Source: Companilactobacillus sp. RD055328
GTDB lineage: Bacteria > Bacillota > Bacilli > Lactobacillales > Lactobacillaceae
Direction of reading: 5' to 3'
Length of the DNA stretch: 64,000 bases
Assembly (NCBI RefSeq): GCF_022835675.1
Contig: NZ_BQUT01000001.1
Coordinates: 248,001 to 312,000 of the forward strand
The position numbers were made by a program, and so were the translations under genes. Each line of letters starts with the position of its first letter. The stretch's first letter is position 1. Below, piece by piece: positions 55,070 to 63,839 of this stretch. The notes below the pieces were generated by a model. That model was not told the DNA's origin, ran no database searches, and was given only the letters and a program-made list of their open reading frames with translations.

Positions 55070-55717
55070 TTATCCGTTAATTATTTTGATTCCTGCGCTT
55101 GCTCCTAAACGAGTCGCACCAGCATCGATCATTGCTAAAGCTTCTTCTTTTGAATGAATACCACCAGATGCCTTCACACCCATTTCATTTCCAACTGTTT
55201 CGCGCATAAGTTTTACATCTTCTACTTTTGCCCCAGCAGTTGAAAAACCTGTTGATGTTTTTACAAAGTCAGCACCAGCTTCTTTTGATATCTCGCAAGC
55301 TCTTACTTTTTCTTCATCTGTTAGCAGACATGTTTCAATAATTACTTTCACATGCTTATCAGCATTATGGCCAGCTTCTACAACAGCTCTAATATCTTCT
55401 AGAACTGCTGCATTATTTTTAGCTTTTAATTCTCCAATATTAATAACCATATCAAGTTCATCTGCACCATTTTCTAGTGCGTTTTCTGCTTCAAATACTT
55501 TTGAAGCTGTTGTATTTGCCCCTAAGGGGAAGCCTATTACAGTACATACCATCACATCAGTATTCTTTAGTTCTATAGCAGCTTTTTTCACCCAATATGG
55601 ATTTACACAAACAGAAGCAAAATCATATTCTTTTGCTTCATTAATGATTTTAGTTACATCCTTTTCAGTTGCATCTTGGTTTAAAATTGTATGATCAATA
55701 TATTTTGATAAGTTCAT
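55070..55717 (-). CDS. deoC: Deoxyribose-phosphate aldolase
   Basis: A 215-residue class I aldolase splitting deoxyribose 5-phosphate to acetaldehyde and glyceraldehyde 3-phosphate. It starts with [12 protein letters not shown]. The Schiff-base Lys is in [10 protein letters not shown], with [13 protein letters not shown] after it. First gene of the eight-gene nucleoside operon. The promoter has a perfect cre site just downstream of the -10. Confidence 0.96.
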   Translation of the reverse strand: MNLSKYIDHTILNQDATEKDVTKIINEAKEYDFASVCVNPYWVKKAAIELKNTDVMVCTVIGFPLGANTTASKVFEAENALENGADELDMVINIGELKAKNNAAVLEDIRAVVEAGHNADKHVKVIIETCLLTDEEKVRACEISKEAGADFVKTSTGFSTAGAKVEDVKLMRETVGNEMGVKASGGIHSKEEALAMIDAGATRLGASAGIKIING

Positions 55718-55737
55718 GTTATTTCTCCCTTTTATTT

Positions 55738-55751
55738 TGATAACGCTTACA
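55738..55751. promoter_or_regulatory. cre site at the deo promoter
   Basis: Minus strand TGTAAGCGTTATCA, 14 of 14 to the CcpA consensus, at the -10/transcript start. Confidence 0.8.
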
Positions 55752-55779
55752 TTCTAACTTGGATGTTACATTTTGTAAA
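55751..55779 (-). promoter_or_regulatory. deo operon promoter
   Basis: Minus strand TTTACA (55779-55774), 17-nt spacer, TAGAAT (55756-55751), 34 bp before the deoC start. Two near-repeats, ACATTTTGTAAA and ACATTTGTAAAA, flank it on the plus strand and could belong to the DeoR site. Confidence 0.65.
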
Positions 55780-55938
55780 TAATTATTTGAACATTTGTAA
55801 AACTTTTAGTTTGGATCAAATAAAACTGGATATTGCTCGATATTAGACTCTCTCTTTTTTTAAAAAGTTCTTACGAGAAAAAATTATTTATGATAAGTTA
55901 TTTTTTGTAACTTTTTATAAAGAAAGAAGAGGATTTTT

Positions 55939-56385
55939 ATGCCTACAAATAAAAAAGAAGGAATTATTTTTGGAAGTATTATGTGTTTTTTAATGGTTTT
56001 AGGAATGAGTATTTATAATCTCGTTTTACATCAATCATTTACGTTTATCAATTTGGTTACTGGTTTCATACCCGGATTTATTGTTGCTTTTATTCTCGAT
56101 AACTTGATAGTTGGAGTTATTGCTCATTGGTTAGTTAGTAAAATGTCTTTTATTGATAAACAGAATCGTATTCAACTAATTTTGTCAATGTCATGCTTAA
56201 TGGTCTTAGGAATGGTGTCATTCATGTCATTATTCGGAATTATTATTGAAGGTGGAATCCCCAATAACTTAGGTAGTGTTTATGTACAAACATGGATTAT
56301 GAACTTGATTGCCGCGTTACCTCTACAATTACTTGTTGTAGGACCATTCTCACGAACAATTCTTGCACGAATTCAAACAAAATAG
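55939..56385 (+). CDS. DUF2798-like small membrane protein
   Basis: A 148-residue protein with four hydrophobic helices. The pattern looks internally repeated: each half has a helix ending in a Met-rich stretch (CFLMVLGMSIYN, CLMVLGMVSFMS), followed by a second helix with VAFILDNLIVG or LLVVGPFSR. This fits DUF2798, whose function is unknown. Ribosome site GAAGAGGA. Monocistronic; a GT8 gene follows after 85 bp. Confidence 0.68.
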   Translation: MPTNKKEGIIFGSIMCFLMVLGMSIYNLVLHQSFTFINLVTGFIPGFIVAFILDNLIVGVIAHWLVSKMSFIDKQNRIQLILSMSCLMVLGMVSFMSLFGIIIEGGIPNNLGSVYVQTWIMNLIAALPLQLLVVGPFSRTILARIQTK

Positions 56386-56470
56386 ATAACTATATCAAAT
56401 TAATTATGAGTATCTTTTTAATTTTTATTCTATTAATATAGAGTAAAAGAAAATAAGGATACTAAAAATC

Positions 56471-57292
56471 ATGAAAATTAATTTACTTTTTTCAATTGAT
56501 GACAATTTCATCCAACAATTGAAAACCACCATCTATTCAATACAACAAAATTCACAAGATCATGACTACACTATTTATGTTCTTCAAAAAGAACCCTTAG
56601 AAAAACAAGCAGAACTTCAAGATTTTTTAAATCAATTAAACATAACCTATGTGCCTATTATTCTCGGAGATGAACAATTATTTGCGGATGCTCCAATTTC
56701 TAAAAGATATCCGGAAACTATTTATTATCGCTTGCTAGCTCACAAATATTTACCACAAGAACTCACTAAAATTCTATACTTAGATGCAGATATCTTATGT
56801 ATTAATGATATTACGCCGCTCTATCAATTGAATTTAGGTACTGATTTGTACGCAGCCGCAAGTCATCAAGGATTAACTCAAATTACTGATGCGATCAATA
56901 AAGTTAGATTAGATACTTATGAAAATGAAGGATACTTCAATTCTGGAGTATTATTAATGAATCTTTCTGCAATTCGAGAAAAGGTAACCGAGCAAGATAT
57001 CTTTAATGCTATTAAAGATCATGGTGATTATTTACTATTACCTGATCAGGATATTTTGAATTATCTTTATGGGAAATATATTGTTTCAATTCCAGATGAA
57101 CTTTATAACTATGATACTCGAAAGAACTTGATGTATCAGACCATTAGTGTTGGTAAATGGGATATCAATTGGGTAATTAAAAATAATGTTTTTCTACACT
57201 TTTGTGGCAAAGACAAACCTTGGTCAGAAAAATATACTGGAAACTTCAGAGAATTATATAGACACTATCTCCATAAAACTGAATTACTTTAA
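56471..57292 (+). CDS. Glycosyltransferase family 8
   Basis: A 273-residue GT-A fold retaining transferase. The N-terminal LLFSIDDNFIQQL, the metal DxD in ILYLDADIL (~residue 99), GYFNSGVLLMNL, LPDQDILNYL and FLHFCGKDKPW are the GT8 landmarks. It transfers glucose or galactose from a nucleotide sugar to a cell-surface glycan or protein; the acceptor is unknown. It has no membrane segment. AAGGA precedes the start. Confidence 0.93.
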   Translation: MKINLLFSIDDNFIQQLKTTIYSIQQNSQDHDYTIYVLQKEPLEKQAELQDFLNQLNITYVPIILGDEQLFADAPISKRYPETIYYRLLAHKYLPQELTKILYLDADILCINDITPLYQLNLGTDLYAAASHQGLTQITDAINKVRLDTYENEGYFNSGVLLMNLSAIREKVTEQDIFNAIKDHGDYLLLPDQDILNYLYGKYIVSIPDELYNYDTRKNLMYQTISVGKWDINWVIKNNVFLHFCGKDKPWSEKYTGNFRELYRHYLHKTELL

Positions 57293-57294
57293 AT

Positions 57295-57322
57295 AAAAAA
57301 AGACCTCATAAGAGGTCTTTTT
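57295..57322. terminator. Bidirectional terminator after the GT8 gene
   Basis: AAAAAGACCTC / GAGGTCTTTTT with a 4-nt loop. Confidence 0.92.
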
Positions 57323-57572
57323 ATTTTTTGTTTTTCTGTACTGCTCCAACGATTAGGGAAACAACAATTACTAAAATTACAGCTCCGATAATTGAAGGAA
57401 TAACTGCCATTCCAGCCAAATGAGGCCCCCAACTACCTAGTAAGCTCTCACCTACGTAAGATCCTACTAACCCAGCTAGAATATTTAAAATCCATCCCAT
57501 TGAAGTTTTGGTAATTGCTCCTGCAATAATTCCGATAAGTGCTCCTATGATTAACGTCCATAATGTGTGCAT
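57321..57572 (-). CDS. GlsB/YeaQ/YmgE-family stress membrane protein
   Basis: An 83-residue protein with three hydrophobic segments. It has the family's glycine-rich pattern GALIGIIAGAITK, NILAGLVGSYVGESLLG and IPSIIGAVILVIVVSLI. Members are induced by stress in lactic acid bacteria; the biochemical role is unknown. Monocistronic, with AGAGGTAG before the ATG. Confidence 0.88.
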   Translation of the reverse strand: MHTLWTLIIGALIGIIAGAITKTSMGWILNILAGLVGSYVGESLLGSWGPHLAGMAVIPSIIGAVILVIVVSLIVGAVQKNKK

Positions 57573-57643
57573 AGTAACTACCTCTTTTCTTATTTGTTAA
57601 TTTAATTATATTGGGTAGCTATCTAGCTTGTCGAGAAATGTAC

Positions 57644-58648
57644 TTATCCTATATGTAAAATTGTAATATAAACAATTGCAGCGATAGTTTGTACTACACC
57701 TACAGAAATTCCATATATCAGAAATCTTGGTCCTTCTTTTATAAACTTACGAAAGTCTAGACGTAACCCAATCGCAGCTAAAGCCGTCGTTTCAAACCAT
57801 CCACTAAAGAAATGAGCCCCCGTTTTAAATCCTATCGGTAAGCTAACAACACTATTTAAAAGACAGAATATCAAAAATAGTAATACATACCAAGGAATTG
57901 GTAATTTGAATCCCTTAGCTTTTTTTGTTGTAGTTTTTTTATTACTATTAACCTTACGTTCAAAGATATAAACTACAACAACTAATAAAATAATTCGCAT
58001 TATTTTGAATATCATCGAATATTCTATTGTCTTTTCATTAATGAAGCTAGCTCCGGCTACAACTTGAGCAACTGATTGTAATGTTCCACCAAGTAAAGCA
58101 CTGTTAGCTATCAAATTATCACCAAAAATTGCCATACCTAAAAATGGCAGAACAAGCATCATTACAGTTCCTAATAAATTAACAAGTGTAATTATTTGTC
58201 CTTTTTCATCATCTTTGGCATCAATAGCAGGCGCAATAGCCCCAATTGCAGAAGTCCCACAAACAGCATTTCCACCTGCAAACATTAGTGACATTTTTTC
58301 GCCAAATCCTAATTTCCTACCAATTGCATAAGCACTTAGAATAATGGTTACCATCATTAAAACAATATACGTAATTCCACTAATTCCCAAACTCTTAATA
58401 GTTTGAAAAGTAACTGTAAATCCAAGTAACACAACTGAATATTCAAGAAGTCTACTTTCTGAGAACTTAGTCCCAATATTCAAAAAACTCTGCTTAAAAA
58501 TTGTATTACCTAATAATATCCCTAATAAAATAGCAATTGTTGCAGCTCCTAAACTAGGGACTAATGTACCTAGGAATTTAGCAATCACTGCCACAATAAA
58601 TGATAAACCCAATCCCGGTAATGTTCTTCTTACTTCATCAAAATTCAT
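57644..58648 (-). CDS. YeiH-family putative sulfate exporter (UPF0324)
   Basis: A 334-residue membrane protein with about ten helices. The family core GGNAVCGTSAIGAIAPAI is near the middle, with LLEYSVVLLGFTVTF before it and TTALAAIGLRLDFRKF near the end. The exported ion is not established. Monocistronic; no clear terminator in the gap before the GT-C gene. Confidence 0.87.
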   Translation of the reverse strand: MNFDEVRRTLPGLGLSFIVAVIAKFLGTLVPSLGAATIAILLGILLGNTIFKQSFLNIGTKFSESRLLEYSVVLLGFTVTFQTIKSLGISGITYIVLMMVTIILSAYAIGRKLGFGEKMSLMFAGGNAVCGTSAIGAIAPAIDAKDDEKGQIITLVNLLGTVMMLVLPFLGMAIFGDNLIANSALLGGTLQSVAQVVAGASFINEKTIEYSMIFKIMRIILLVVVVYIFERKVNSNKKTTTKKAKGFKLPIPWYVLLFLIFCLLNSVVSLPIGFKTGAHFFSGWFETTALAAIGLRLDFRKFIKEGPRFLIYGISVGVVQTIAAIVYITILHIG

Positions 58649-58695
58649 ATACTTTCCTCATACGTTGATTTTATTATATTTAAACTACACACATT

Positions 58696-60648
58696 TTATC
58701 TGAAATAGCTAGCTTGATAGATCAATGAACGGTATTTATATTCTTTGTCATTCACAATTAATGGGTAATTAGCTAGTTTATATTTTTGCATATTTGTAGT
58801 TATAACTTTAAAAGGTTTCGAGTTATCTTTTGCTGTAAACCTAATCTTGTAGTCGCCTGGTTTAATCACCTTATTTATATATACAATTTTCTTATCGTGA
58901 TGCATTGGCTGAATATTACCCGTTTTTAGGTTAACTAATTCAGCTTTAAGATTGTCATTTGCAGGTGCCAATACAGCAAGTTCTGTAACTTGATGATTAA
59001 TTGTTATTTTTTGATTAATAATTTTATTTCCATCAATAGCAGTCGGTCTTGCTCCATATTGTTGAGACAGCTGACTTCGTTGTGCAGAAACAAAAACAGG
59101 TCCGTGAGGAAGAATCGTTGTTGGGACTATCAGAATTGCTATAAGGCTAGCAATAATGCCTAATGGTAAGAATATTTTCAACCTACTCAGTTGAACTTGT
59201 TTTCTTAAATCGACATCAGTTCCTACATTCATCATTAATAACAATGGCACTACTATCTGTCCATACCTTGCTCCCGCCTCCCATAAGAAGACATGAAACA
59301 TCATAAAACCAACTATTGTAATAGCAGCTAAAGCTTGAATAATATTAACTTCTTCTTGTTTCTCTCCAAACATTTTAATAGCACGTAATAATCCAATGGC
59401 ATAAATCAAGATGAATCCTAATCGCATAATAAATTGACTAGCAAAGTTAATCCCAAATTGAATATTCGCATATACTTTCGGAGTCTGCATATATCCGCCA
59501 GTATATGCGCTAGAGATGCTATCAACATTTAATAACAGACCTATTTTGGTAACCCACTTCTGAATTAAACCCAATGGTCCTAATTCTTTGAAACGTTTTG
59601 GTAGAGCTTTATTAATATAGTTAGCTCGCTTTTTTTTGGTTGGATATTCCAATATTTCATGGACATCTCTTCCAACATAACTACCCGGACTCTCAGGATT
59701 GTAGCTCATCCAAATCCAATGTGTTGTTGGTAATTGATATTTAGTATTAGGAACAAAGCCAGTTGTATTTTGTATCCCTGTTTTTACAGGTGTTGCAAGA
59801 ATCAAACCAACAAGTACTAATAATAAGGGGACAATTAATTTTCTAGCAACTTGGCGATTTATTATAAAAAATCCAACTATAATTATAGAAATTGCTACCG
59901 CAAAAATTATTAAATTTGGTTTTAATAGTTGCCCAAGTAACATCAAGATAACAATAGCAATCCCTGACAAGATCTTTTTTGTTCTCGTCATATTTGCCCA
60001 ACTATTAATCAGATTAAAAACAATCAATATAAACAGCATATTAGGTAAATCGGTATAAAAAACTTGAAGATAATAAGTATAGGCAAATGGTCCAAATACT
60101 AGGAAAATTATGCTCGCTAAAATTCCAATATTTCGCCGATAAATCTTTTTGACGGTATAAAGACCCATGACAATAAATGAGTCTAAAAAGAACATAGATA
60201 ATATATGAATTGATACATTATGAGTTAAATTCAAAAGATCTGTAAATATAAACCAGAGTGAAACAAAATATGCTATTGGAACATTATTAGGATAGCGCCA
60301 AAAATATGTCGTTTCTCCCCAGTTATGATTGTTTGTATTCAGCAGTTCAGCTTGATGTAATACACGAAACGGATCGTGATAAACAGTAGCTGGTAAATAC
60401 TTCAATACTAATAATTGTATGATTACAATCATTAATAATCCAATTGCAATAATTAAATTCATATTTTTGCGACTGATTTTATCAGCTGCATGTTTCATCT
60501 TTCGCCAATTACGCCAAATCATTAATGAACTTATAATTAACAATCCATTCATTGCAAGCGTAAATGGCACAAAAATATTGCTGATAATACCAATTACTAG
60601 AAACAAAATTAAAGCCAATGGGAAAATTTTATAAACTTTAAAAATCAT
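58696..60648 (-). CDS. GT-C type membrane glycosyltransferase
   Basis: A 650-residue protein with about 12 membrane helices (~1-500) and a soluble beta-rich C-terminus (~520-650). The first outer loop has YHDPFRVLHQAELL, with an acidic His-Asp as expected for lipid-phosphate-sugar-using GT-C enzymes, and VFYTDLPNMLFIL follows. Its ATG overlaps the stop of a GT2 gene. That pairing matches CsbB/YfhO and similar systems, where the GT2 makes undecaprenyl-phosphate-sugar and the GT-C enzyme transfers it outside to teichoic acid or glycan. The acceptor is unknown. Confidence 0.75.
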   Translation of the reverse strand: MIFKVYKIFPLALILFLVIGIISNIFVPFTLAMNGLLIISSLMIWRNWRKMKHAADKISRKNMNLIIAIGLLMIVIIQLLVLKYLPATVYHDPFRVLHQAELLNTNNHNWGETTYFWRYPNNVPIAYFVSLWFIFTDLLNLTHNVSIHILSMFFLDSFIVMGLYTVKKIYRRNIGILASIIFLVFGPFAYTYYLQVFYTDLPNMLFILIVFNLINSWANMTRTKKILSGIAIVILMLLGQLLKPNLIIFAVAISIIIVGFFIINRQVARKLIVPLLLVLVGLILATPVKTGIQNTTGFVPNTKYQLPTTHWIWMSYNPESPGSYVGRDVHEILEYPTKKKRANYINKALPKRFKELGPLGLIQKWVTKIGLLLNVDSISSAYTGGYMQTPKVYANIQFGINFASQFIMRLGFILIYAIGLLRAIKMFGEKQEEVNIIQALAAITIVGFMMFHVFLWEAGARYGQIVVPLLLMMNVGTDVDLRKQVQLSRLKIFLPLGIIASLIAILIVPTTILPHGPVFVSAQRSQLSQQYGARPTAIDGNKIINQKITINHQVTELAVLAPANDNLKAELVNLKTGNIQPMHHDKKIVYINKVIKPGDYKIRFTAKDNSKPFKVITTNMQKYKLANYPLIVNDKEYKYRSLIYQASYFR

Positions 60649-61589
60649 TATTTAAGAATTTCCTCAATAATATAACGTGGTCTATTTTTGACTTCTAATG
60701 TTATTTTCCCAATGTATTCGCCAATAACACCTAAGCTAAGCATCTGTAATCCACCTAGCATCCAAATAGAAATCATTAACGAAGACCAACCTTGGCTTGT
60801 ATCTCCCATTAATTTTGTGATTACTGTATAAATCAACATGAAGACACCCACCAAACTAGCTAAAATCCCGAAAATACTGATTAATCTCACTGGAGCAATA
60901 GAAAACGAAGTTAACCCTTCCCAAGCAAAACTAAGCATTTTCTTTAATGGATACTTTGTTTCGCCAGCTTCACGAGTACCGCGCTTATAATAAATTTTAT
61001 CCGTTTTATAACCCAACAAAGGAACTAGCCCACGTAGAAACAGGTTCCTTTCTTTATATGATAATAAAGTTTCAACCGCTCTTTTAGTCATTAAACGAAA
61101 ATCTGCATGATTATCAACAAGTTTTACACCTAATAGATTTAAAAATTTATAAAAGGCACCTGCTGTATTCTTCTTGAACCAGCTATCTGTATCTCTATTA
61201 TTACGCACTGCATAAACGATATCGGTACCTTCATTGGCTTTTTTAACCATTTCAATTATAGCTTCAGGATCGTCTTGTAAATCTGCATCAATTGTAACTA
61301 TCATATCAGTTTCTTTAATTGCTATATCTAGACCAGCAATCAAAGCATTTTGATGTCCAAAATTACGGCTAAACTTAATACCTTTAATACGAGAATTTTC
61401 TTTATGCAACTTAGTGATTACTTCCCAAGTTTTATCTTTAGAACCATCATTAACCACCATAACATCAGAATCAGAAGTAATTAATTCATCCTTGATTAAG
61501 CGGTCCTCAATCTCTAATAATTTATTCATTGAAATGGGTAACATTTCTTCTTCATTAAAAGCAGGTACTACAATGGTTAGTTTTTTCAT
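60648..61589 (-). CDS. GT2 polyprenyl-phosphate glycosyltransferase
   Basis: A 313-residue DPM1/GtrB/CsbB-like enzyme. The GT-A domain (~1-230) has IVVPAFNEEEMLPIS, VNDGSKDKTWEV and the metal site TIDADLQDDPEAI. Two C-terminal helices (~235-300) anchor it. It loads a sugar onto undecaprenyl phosphate at the inner membrane face. Two adjacent ATGs exist (61592, 61589); the second is better spaced from AGGAG. Coupled with the GT-C gene. Confidence 0.9.
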   Translation of the reverse strand: MKKLTIVVPAFNEEEMLPISMNKLLEIEDRLIKDELITSDSDVMVVNDGSKDKTWEVITKLHKENSRIKGIKFSRNFGHQNALIAGLDIAIKETDMIVTIDADLQDDPEAIIEMVKKANEGTDIVYAVRNNRDTDSWFKKNTAGAFYKFLNLLGVKLVDNHADFRLMTKRAVETLLSYKERNLFLRGLVPLLGYKTDKIYYKRGTREAGETKYPLKKMLSFAWEGLTSFSIAPVRLISIFGILASLVGVFMLIYTVITKLMGDTSQGWSSLMISIWMLGGLQMLSLGVIGEYIGKITLEVKNRPRYIIEEILK

Positions 61590-61812
61590 CATTTACTCCT
61601 GTTAATTCCTTATTCTTTAATTAATCTATTATAGTTCATTCATATGGCAATTGTAATATAAAAATAATATTATATACATAAAGAATAAATACATTTCACG
61701 CAACTATTAGTTGACAATAATTTACAAACTTTTAACGGTTTCGCCATCTCAGTTGCTGGTAATTGTTAGTTATCGCATATATATTTAAATTAACAAAAAA
61801 AGGAGAAAATTT

Positions 61813-62145
61813 ATGTCAACTTTCAGCGATCAATTAATTAATTTACGTACTAAAAGAGGACTATCTCAAGAACAGTTAGCCGATAAGTTATATGTCTCAC
61901 GTCAAGCTGTTTCTAAATGGGAAAAGGCTGATTCTACCCCTGATTTAGATAAAGTTATTCAAATTGCTAAGATATTAGATGTTAGTTTAGATGAACTTGT
62001 TCTTGGTATCGCTCAAAAAGAAGTAAAGCCTGGTACTAGTGGCTGGTACAAGGTTAATAACGGATATGAATTCATTGCCAAGTTTTGGTGGATTCCCATT
62101 GCACTTATTTGGTCAATTTTTGGAATGTTACATCAGTTCAAATAA
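61813..62145 (+). CDS. XRE-family HTH regulator with a C-terminal membrane segment
   Basis: A 110-residue protein. The helix-turn-helix occupies residues ~5-65 (LINLRTKRGLSQEQLADKL, VSRQAVSKWEK, LDVSLDELVLG). A short hydrophobic segment near the end (FWWIPIALIWSIFGML) suggests membrane attachment or a dimer surface. Target genes are not evident. AAAGGAGAAAAT ribosome site. The 223-bp gap before it holds AT-rich, promoter-like sequence with nothing else I can support. Confidence 0.85.
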   Translation: MSTFSDQLINLRTKRGLSQEQLADKLYVSRQAVSKWEKADSTPDLDKVIQIAKILDVSLDELVLGIAQKEVKPGTSGWYKVNNGYEFIAKFWWIPIALIWSIFGMLHQFK

Positions 62146-62170
62146 AAAAGACCTCTTAGAGGTCTTTTTT
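62144..62170. terminator. Bidirectional terminator between the XRE and K+ channel genes
   Basis: AAAAAAGACCTCT / AGAGGTCTTTTTT. The stop codon of the channel gene lies at its centre. Confidence 0.9.
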
Positions 62171-62902
62171 ATTTATTTTATTCTCAAGTGAAGTGACTTG
62201 TTTTGATAATTGCTCATTTTGTTTTTTAACGTTTTGCATTTCTTGTAGGAGTTCATCTAACTTATCAGTGTCTGTTCCTTCTGTGAAATAGTTTGTAATC
62301 GAACTAGTAAGCATACCTATAAATCCAATTCCAAGAAACATTAATAAAATAGCCGCTAATTTCCCTGCAGTTGTGCTGGGTGAAACATCCCCATAACCGA
62401 CAGTTGTAACTGTAGTAGCCGCCCACCAAAAAGCTTCTCTCAGTGTAGATTTTTCTGCGTATGAATAAATAGCGGAAGCAACAACAATTATTCCCATTGA
62501 AGCATACAGTAAATGTATCAATCCATTAATTCTCATGAAAGATTGAATTTTTTGAGTAGTCATATTTATTAAATTATCTAGTTTTCCCCAACCAAATATT
62601 TTGAATACTTTACCAATTCTCAGTAAACGAAAAACACGAAACAATGCAAATGAATAATTAAAAGGCACAATCGCTAACAAATCAATTATATTATTTTTAA
62701 AAAACATCTTCTTGTTTTTAGATCTAAATAATCTAGTGAAATAATCTAATATAAATACTAATAAAATTACTCTACTAATATTTATATATGGTTCAGCAGT
62801 TATTTCAATAATCCCCATATAATTCAAGACTATCAAAACTATCGATATAATCGCTAAGATTATCATAGTTGTTTCATATAATAGTGATTTTTTCTCTGAC
62901 AT
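62156..62902 (-). CDS. Voltage-gated-type potassium channel subunit
   Basis: A 248-residue ion channel. S1-S4 precede the pore; the S4-like helix LFRVFRLLRIGKVFKIFG carries regularly spaced Arg/Lys. The selectivity filter is TTVTTVGYGDVSP, followed by the inner helix LMFLGIGFIGML. The C-terminus (~215-248) is a coiled coil (MQNVKKQNEQLSKQVTSLEN) probably for tetramer assembly. Single gene; the stop codon sits in the shared terminator. Confidence 0.93.
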   Translation of the reverse strand: MSEKKSLLYETTMIILAIISIVLIVLNYMGIIEITAEPYINISRVILLVFILDYFTRLFRSKNKKMFFKNNIIDLLAIVPFNYSFALFRVFRLLRIGKVFKIFGWGKLDNLINMTTQKIQSFMRINGLIHLLYASMGIIVVASAIYSYAEKSTLREAFWWAATTVTTVGYGDVSPSTTAGKLAAILLMFLGIGFIGMLTSSITNYFTEGTDTDKLDELLQEMQNVKKQNEQLSKQVTSLENKINKKDL

Positions 62903-62978
62903 CTATTTCCCCTGTTAAACATATCTATTAAGTATCATACATTTTTTTAGCGAATAAAAAAACACTCCTACTAAAGCT

Positions 62979-63007
62979 TTGAATTATTAAAAGTGTTATT
63001 CTTTATA
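62979..63007 (+). promoter_or_regulatory. Promoter of the TPP riboswitch-tenA transcript
   Basis: TTGAAT, 17-nt spacer, TTTATA, ending 7 bp before the riboswitch P1 stem. Confidence 0.6.
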
Positions 63008-63013
63008 AGAAAT

Positions 63014-63088
63014 CACATTTGGGGTGCTTATTAGCTGAGATTATACCCGTTGAACCTGATTCCAGTTAATACTGGCGAAGGAAAATGT
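63014..63088 (+). promoter_or_regulatory. TPP riboswitch (THI element)
   Basis: The conserved pieces appear in order: GGGGTGC, GCTGAGATTATACCC, TGAACCTGAT, CCAGTTAATACTGGCGAAGG. They are closed by an ACATTT / AAATGT P1 stem. Thiamine diphosphate binding should lower tenA expression. No strong terminator follows, so control of translation initiation is more likely. Confidence 0.95.
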
Positions 63089-63141
63089 AGTATTATTCCT
63101 ATTCCTTTTGTGATGCCAAAAAACATACATAAGGAGTCAAC

Positions 63142-63804
63142 ATGTCAAAAAAAATTACTGATCTTGCCTATGAAAAATCCTATAAACCATGGCATGATAG
63201 TTTTAAACATCCTTTCATAACAGAATTACACGCAGGTACATTAGATCCAACTATTTTTAGATATTATTTATTACAAGATCGATATTACTTAGAACACTTT
63301 GGTAAGTTATACGATTTAATCGCACAACAAACCGATAATGCTAAGTTAAAATCAGCTCTTCAAGAAAATTCAGCTGGTTTAGAAGCAGGTGAATTTGCTA
63401 TTCGAGAGATTTTTTTCCGTGAACTGAATATAACTGATAAAGAAATTAAAAATACACCTGTAGCTCCAACTACCTACAATTATGTATCACATATGTATCG
63501 ACAATTATATGTTGAAAGTCCATTAGTTGCAGCCGCTAGCATGTTACCATGTGAATGGTTATATCAAGAAATCGGCGAATATTTATCAACTAAAGATTCT
63601 CCTATTCCTATCTATCAACAATGGATTGATAGTTATGCTACTGAGGAAGCAAAATTAGGAGTTCAAAAACAAAGAGCATTAATAGATGAACTTGCAGAAG
63701 AAACTTCGCCTATTGAACAGCAAAAAATATTAGAAGCGTTCGAAATTAGCACTCAAATGGAATATAAATTTTGGGAAATGTCATATGCCAAAGAAACATG
63801 GTAA
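63142..63804 (+). CDS. tenA: Thiaminase II / aminopyrimidine aminohydrolase
   Basis: A 220-residue helical TenA protein that salvages the pyrimidine part of damaged thiamine. Conserved YYLLQDRYYLEHFGKLY, the catalytic Cys in ASMLPCEWLYQEIG (~residue 135), and Glu in the last helix (ISTQMEYKFWEMSY) are visible. It follows the TPP riboswitch and AAGGAG. No other thiamine gene is in the window. Confidence 0.95.
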   Translation: MSKKITDLAYEKSYKPWHDSFKHPFITELHAGTLDPTIFRYYLLQDRYYLEHFGKLYDLIAQQTDNAKLKSALQENSAGLEAGEFAIREIFFRELNITDKEIKNTPVAPTTYNYVSHMYRQLYVESPLVAAASMLPCEWLYQEIGEYLSTKDSPIPIYQQWIDSYATEEAKLGVQKQRALIDELAEETSPIEQQKILEAFEISTQMEYKFWEMSYAKETW

Positions 63805-63806
63805 AT

Positions 63807-63839
63807 AAAAAATACTAGAGATTTATTCCTAGTGTTTTA
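63807..63839. terminator. Terminator after tenA
   Basis: AAAATACTAG / CTAGTGTTTT hairpin with A/T-runs, shared with the convergent partial gene. Confidence 0.7.

Noticed and set aside
62957-62998. AACACT ... AGTGTT as a terminator before the TPP riboswitch
   Set aside because: The loop is about 30 nt, the stem only 6 bp, and the region better fits a promoter for the riboswitch transcript.
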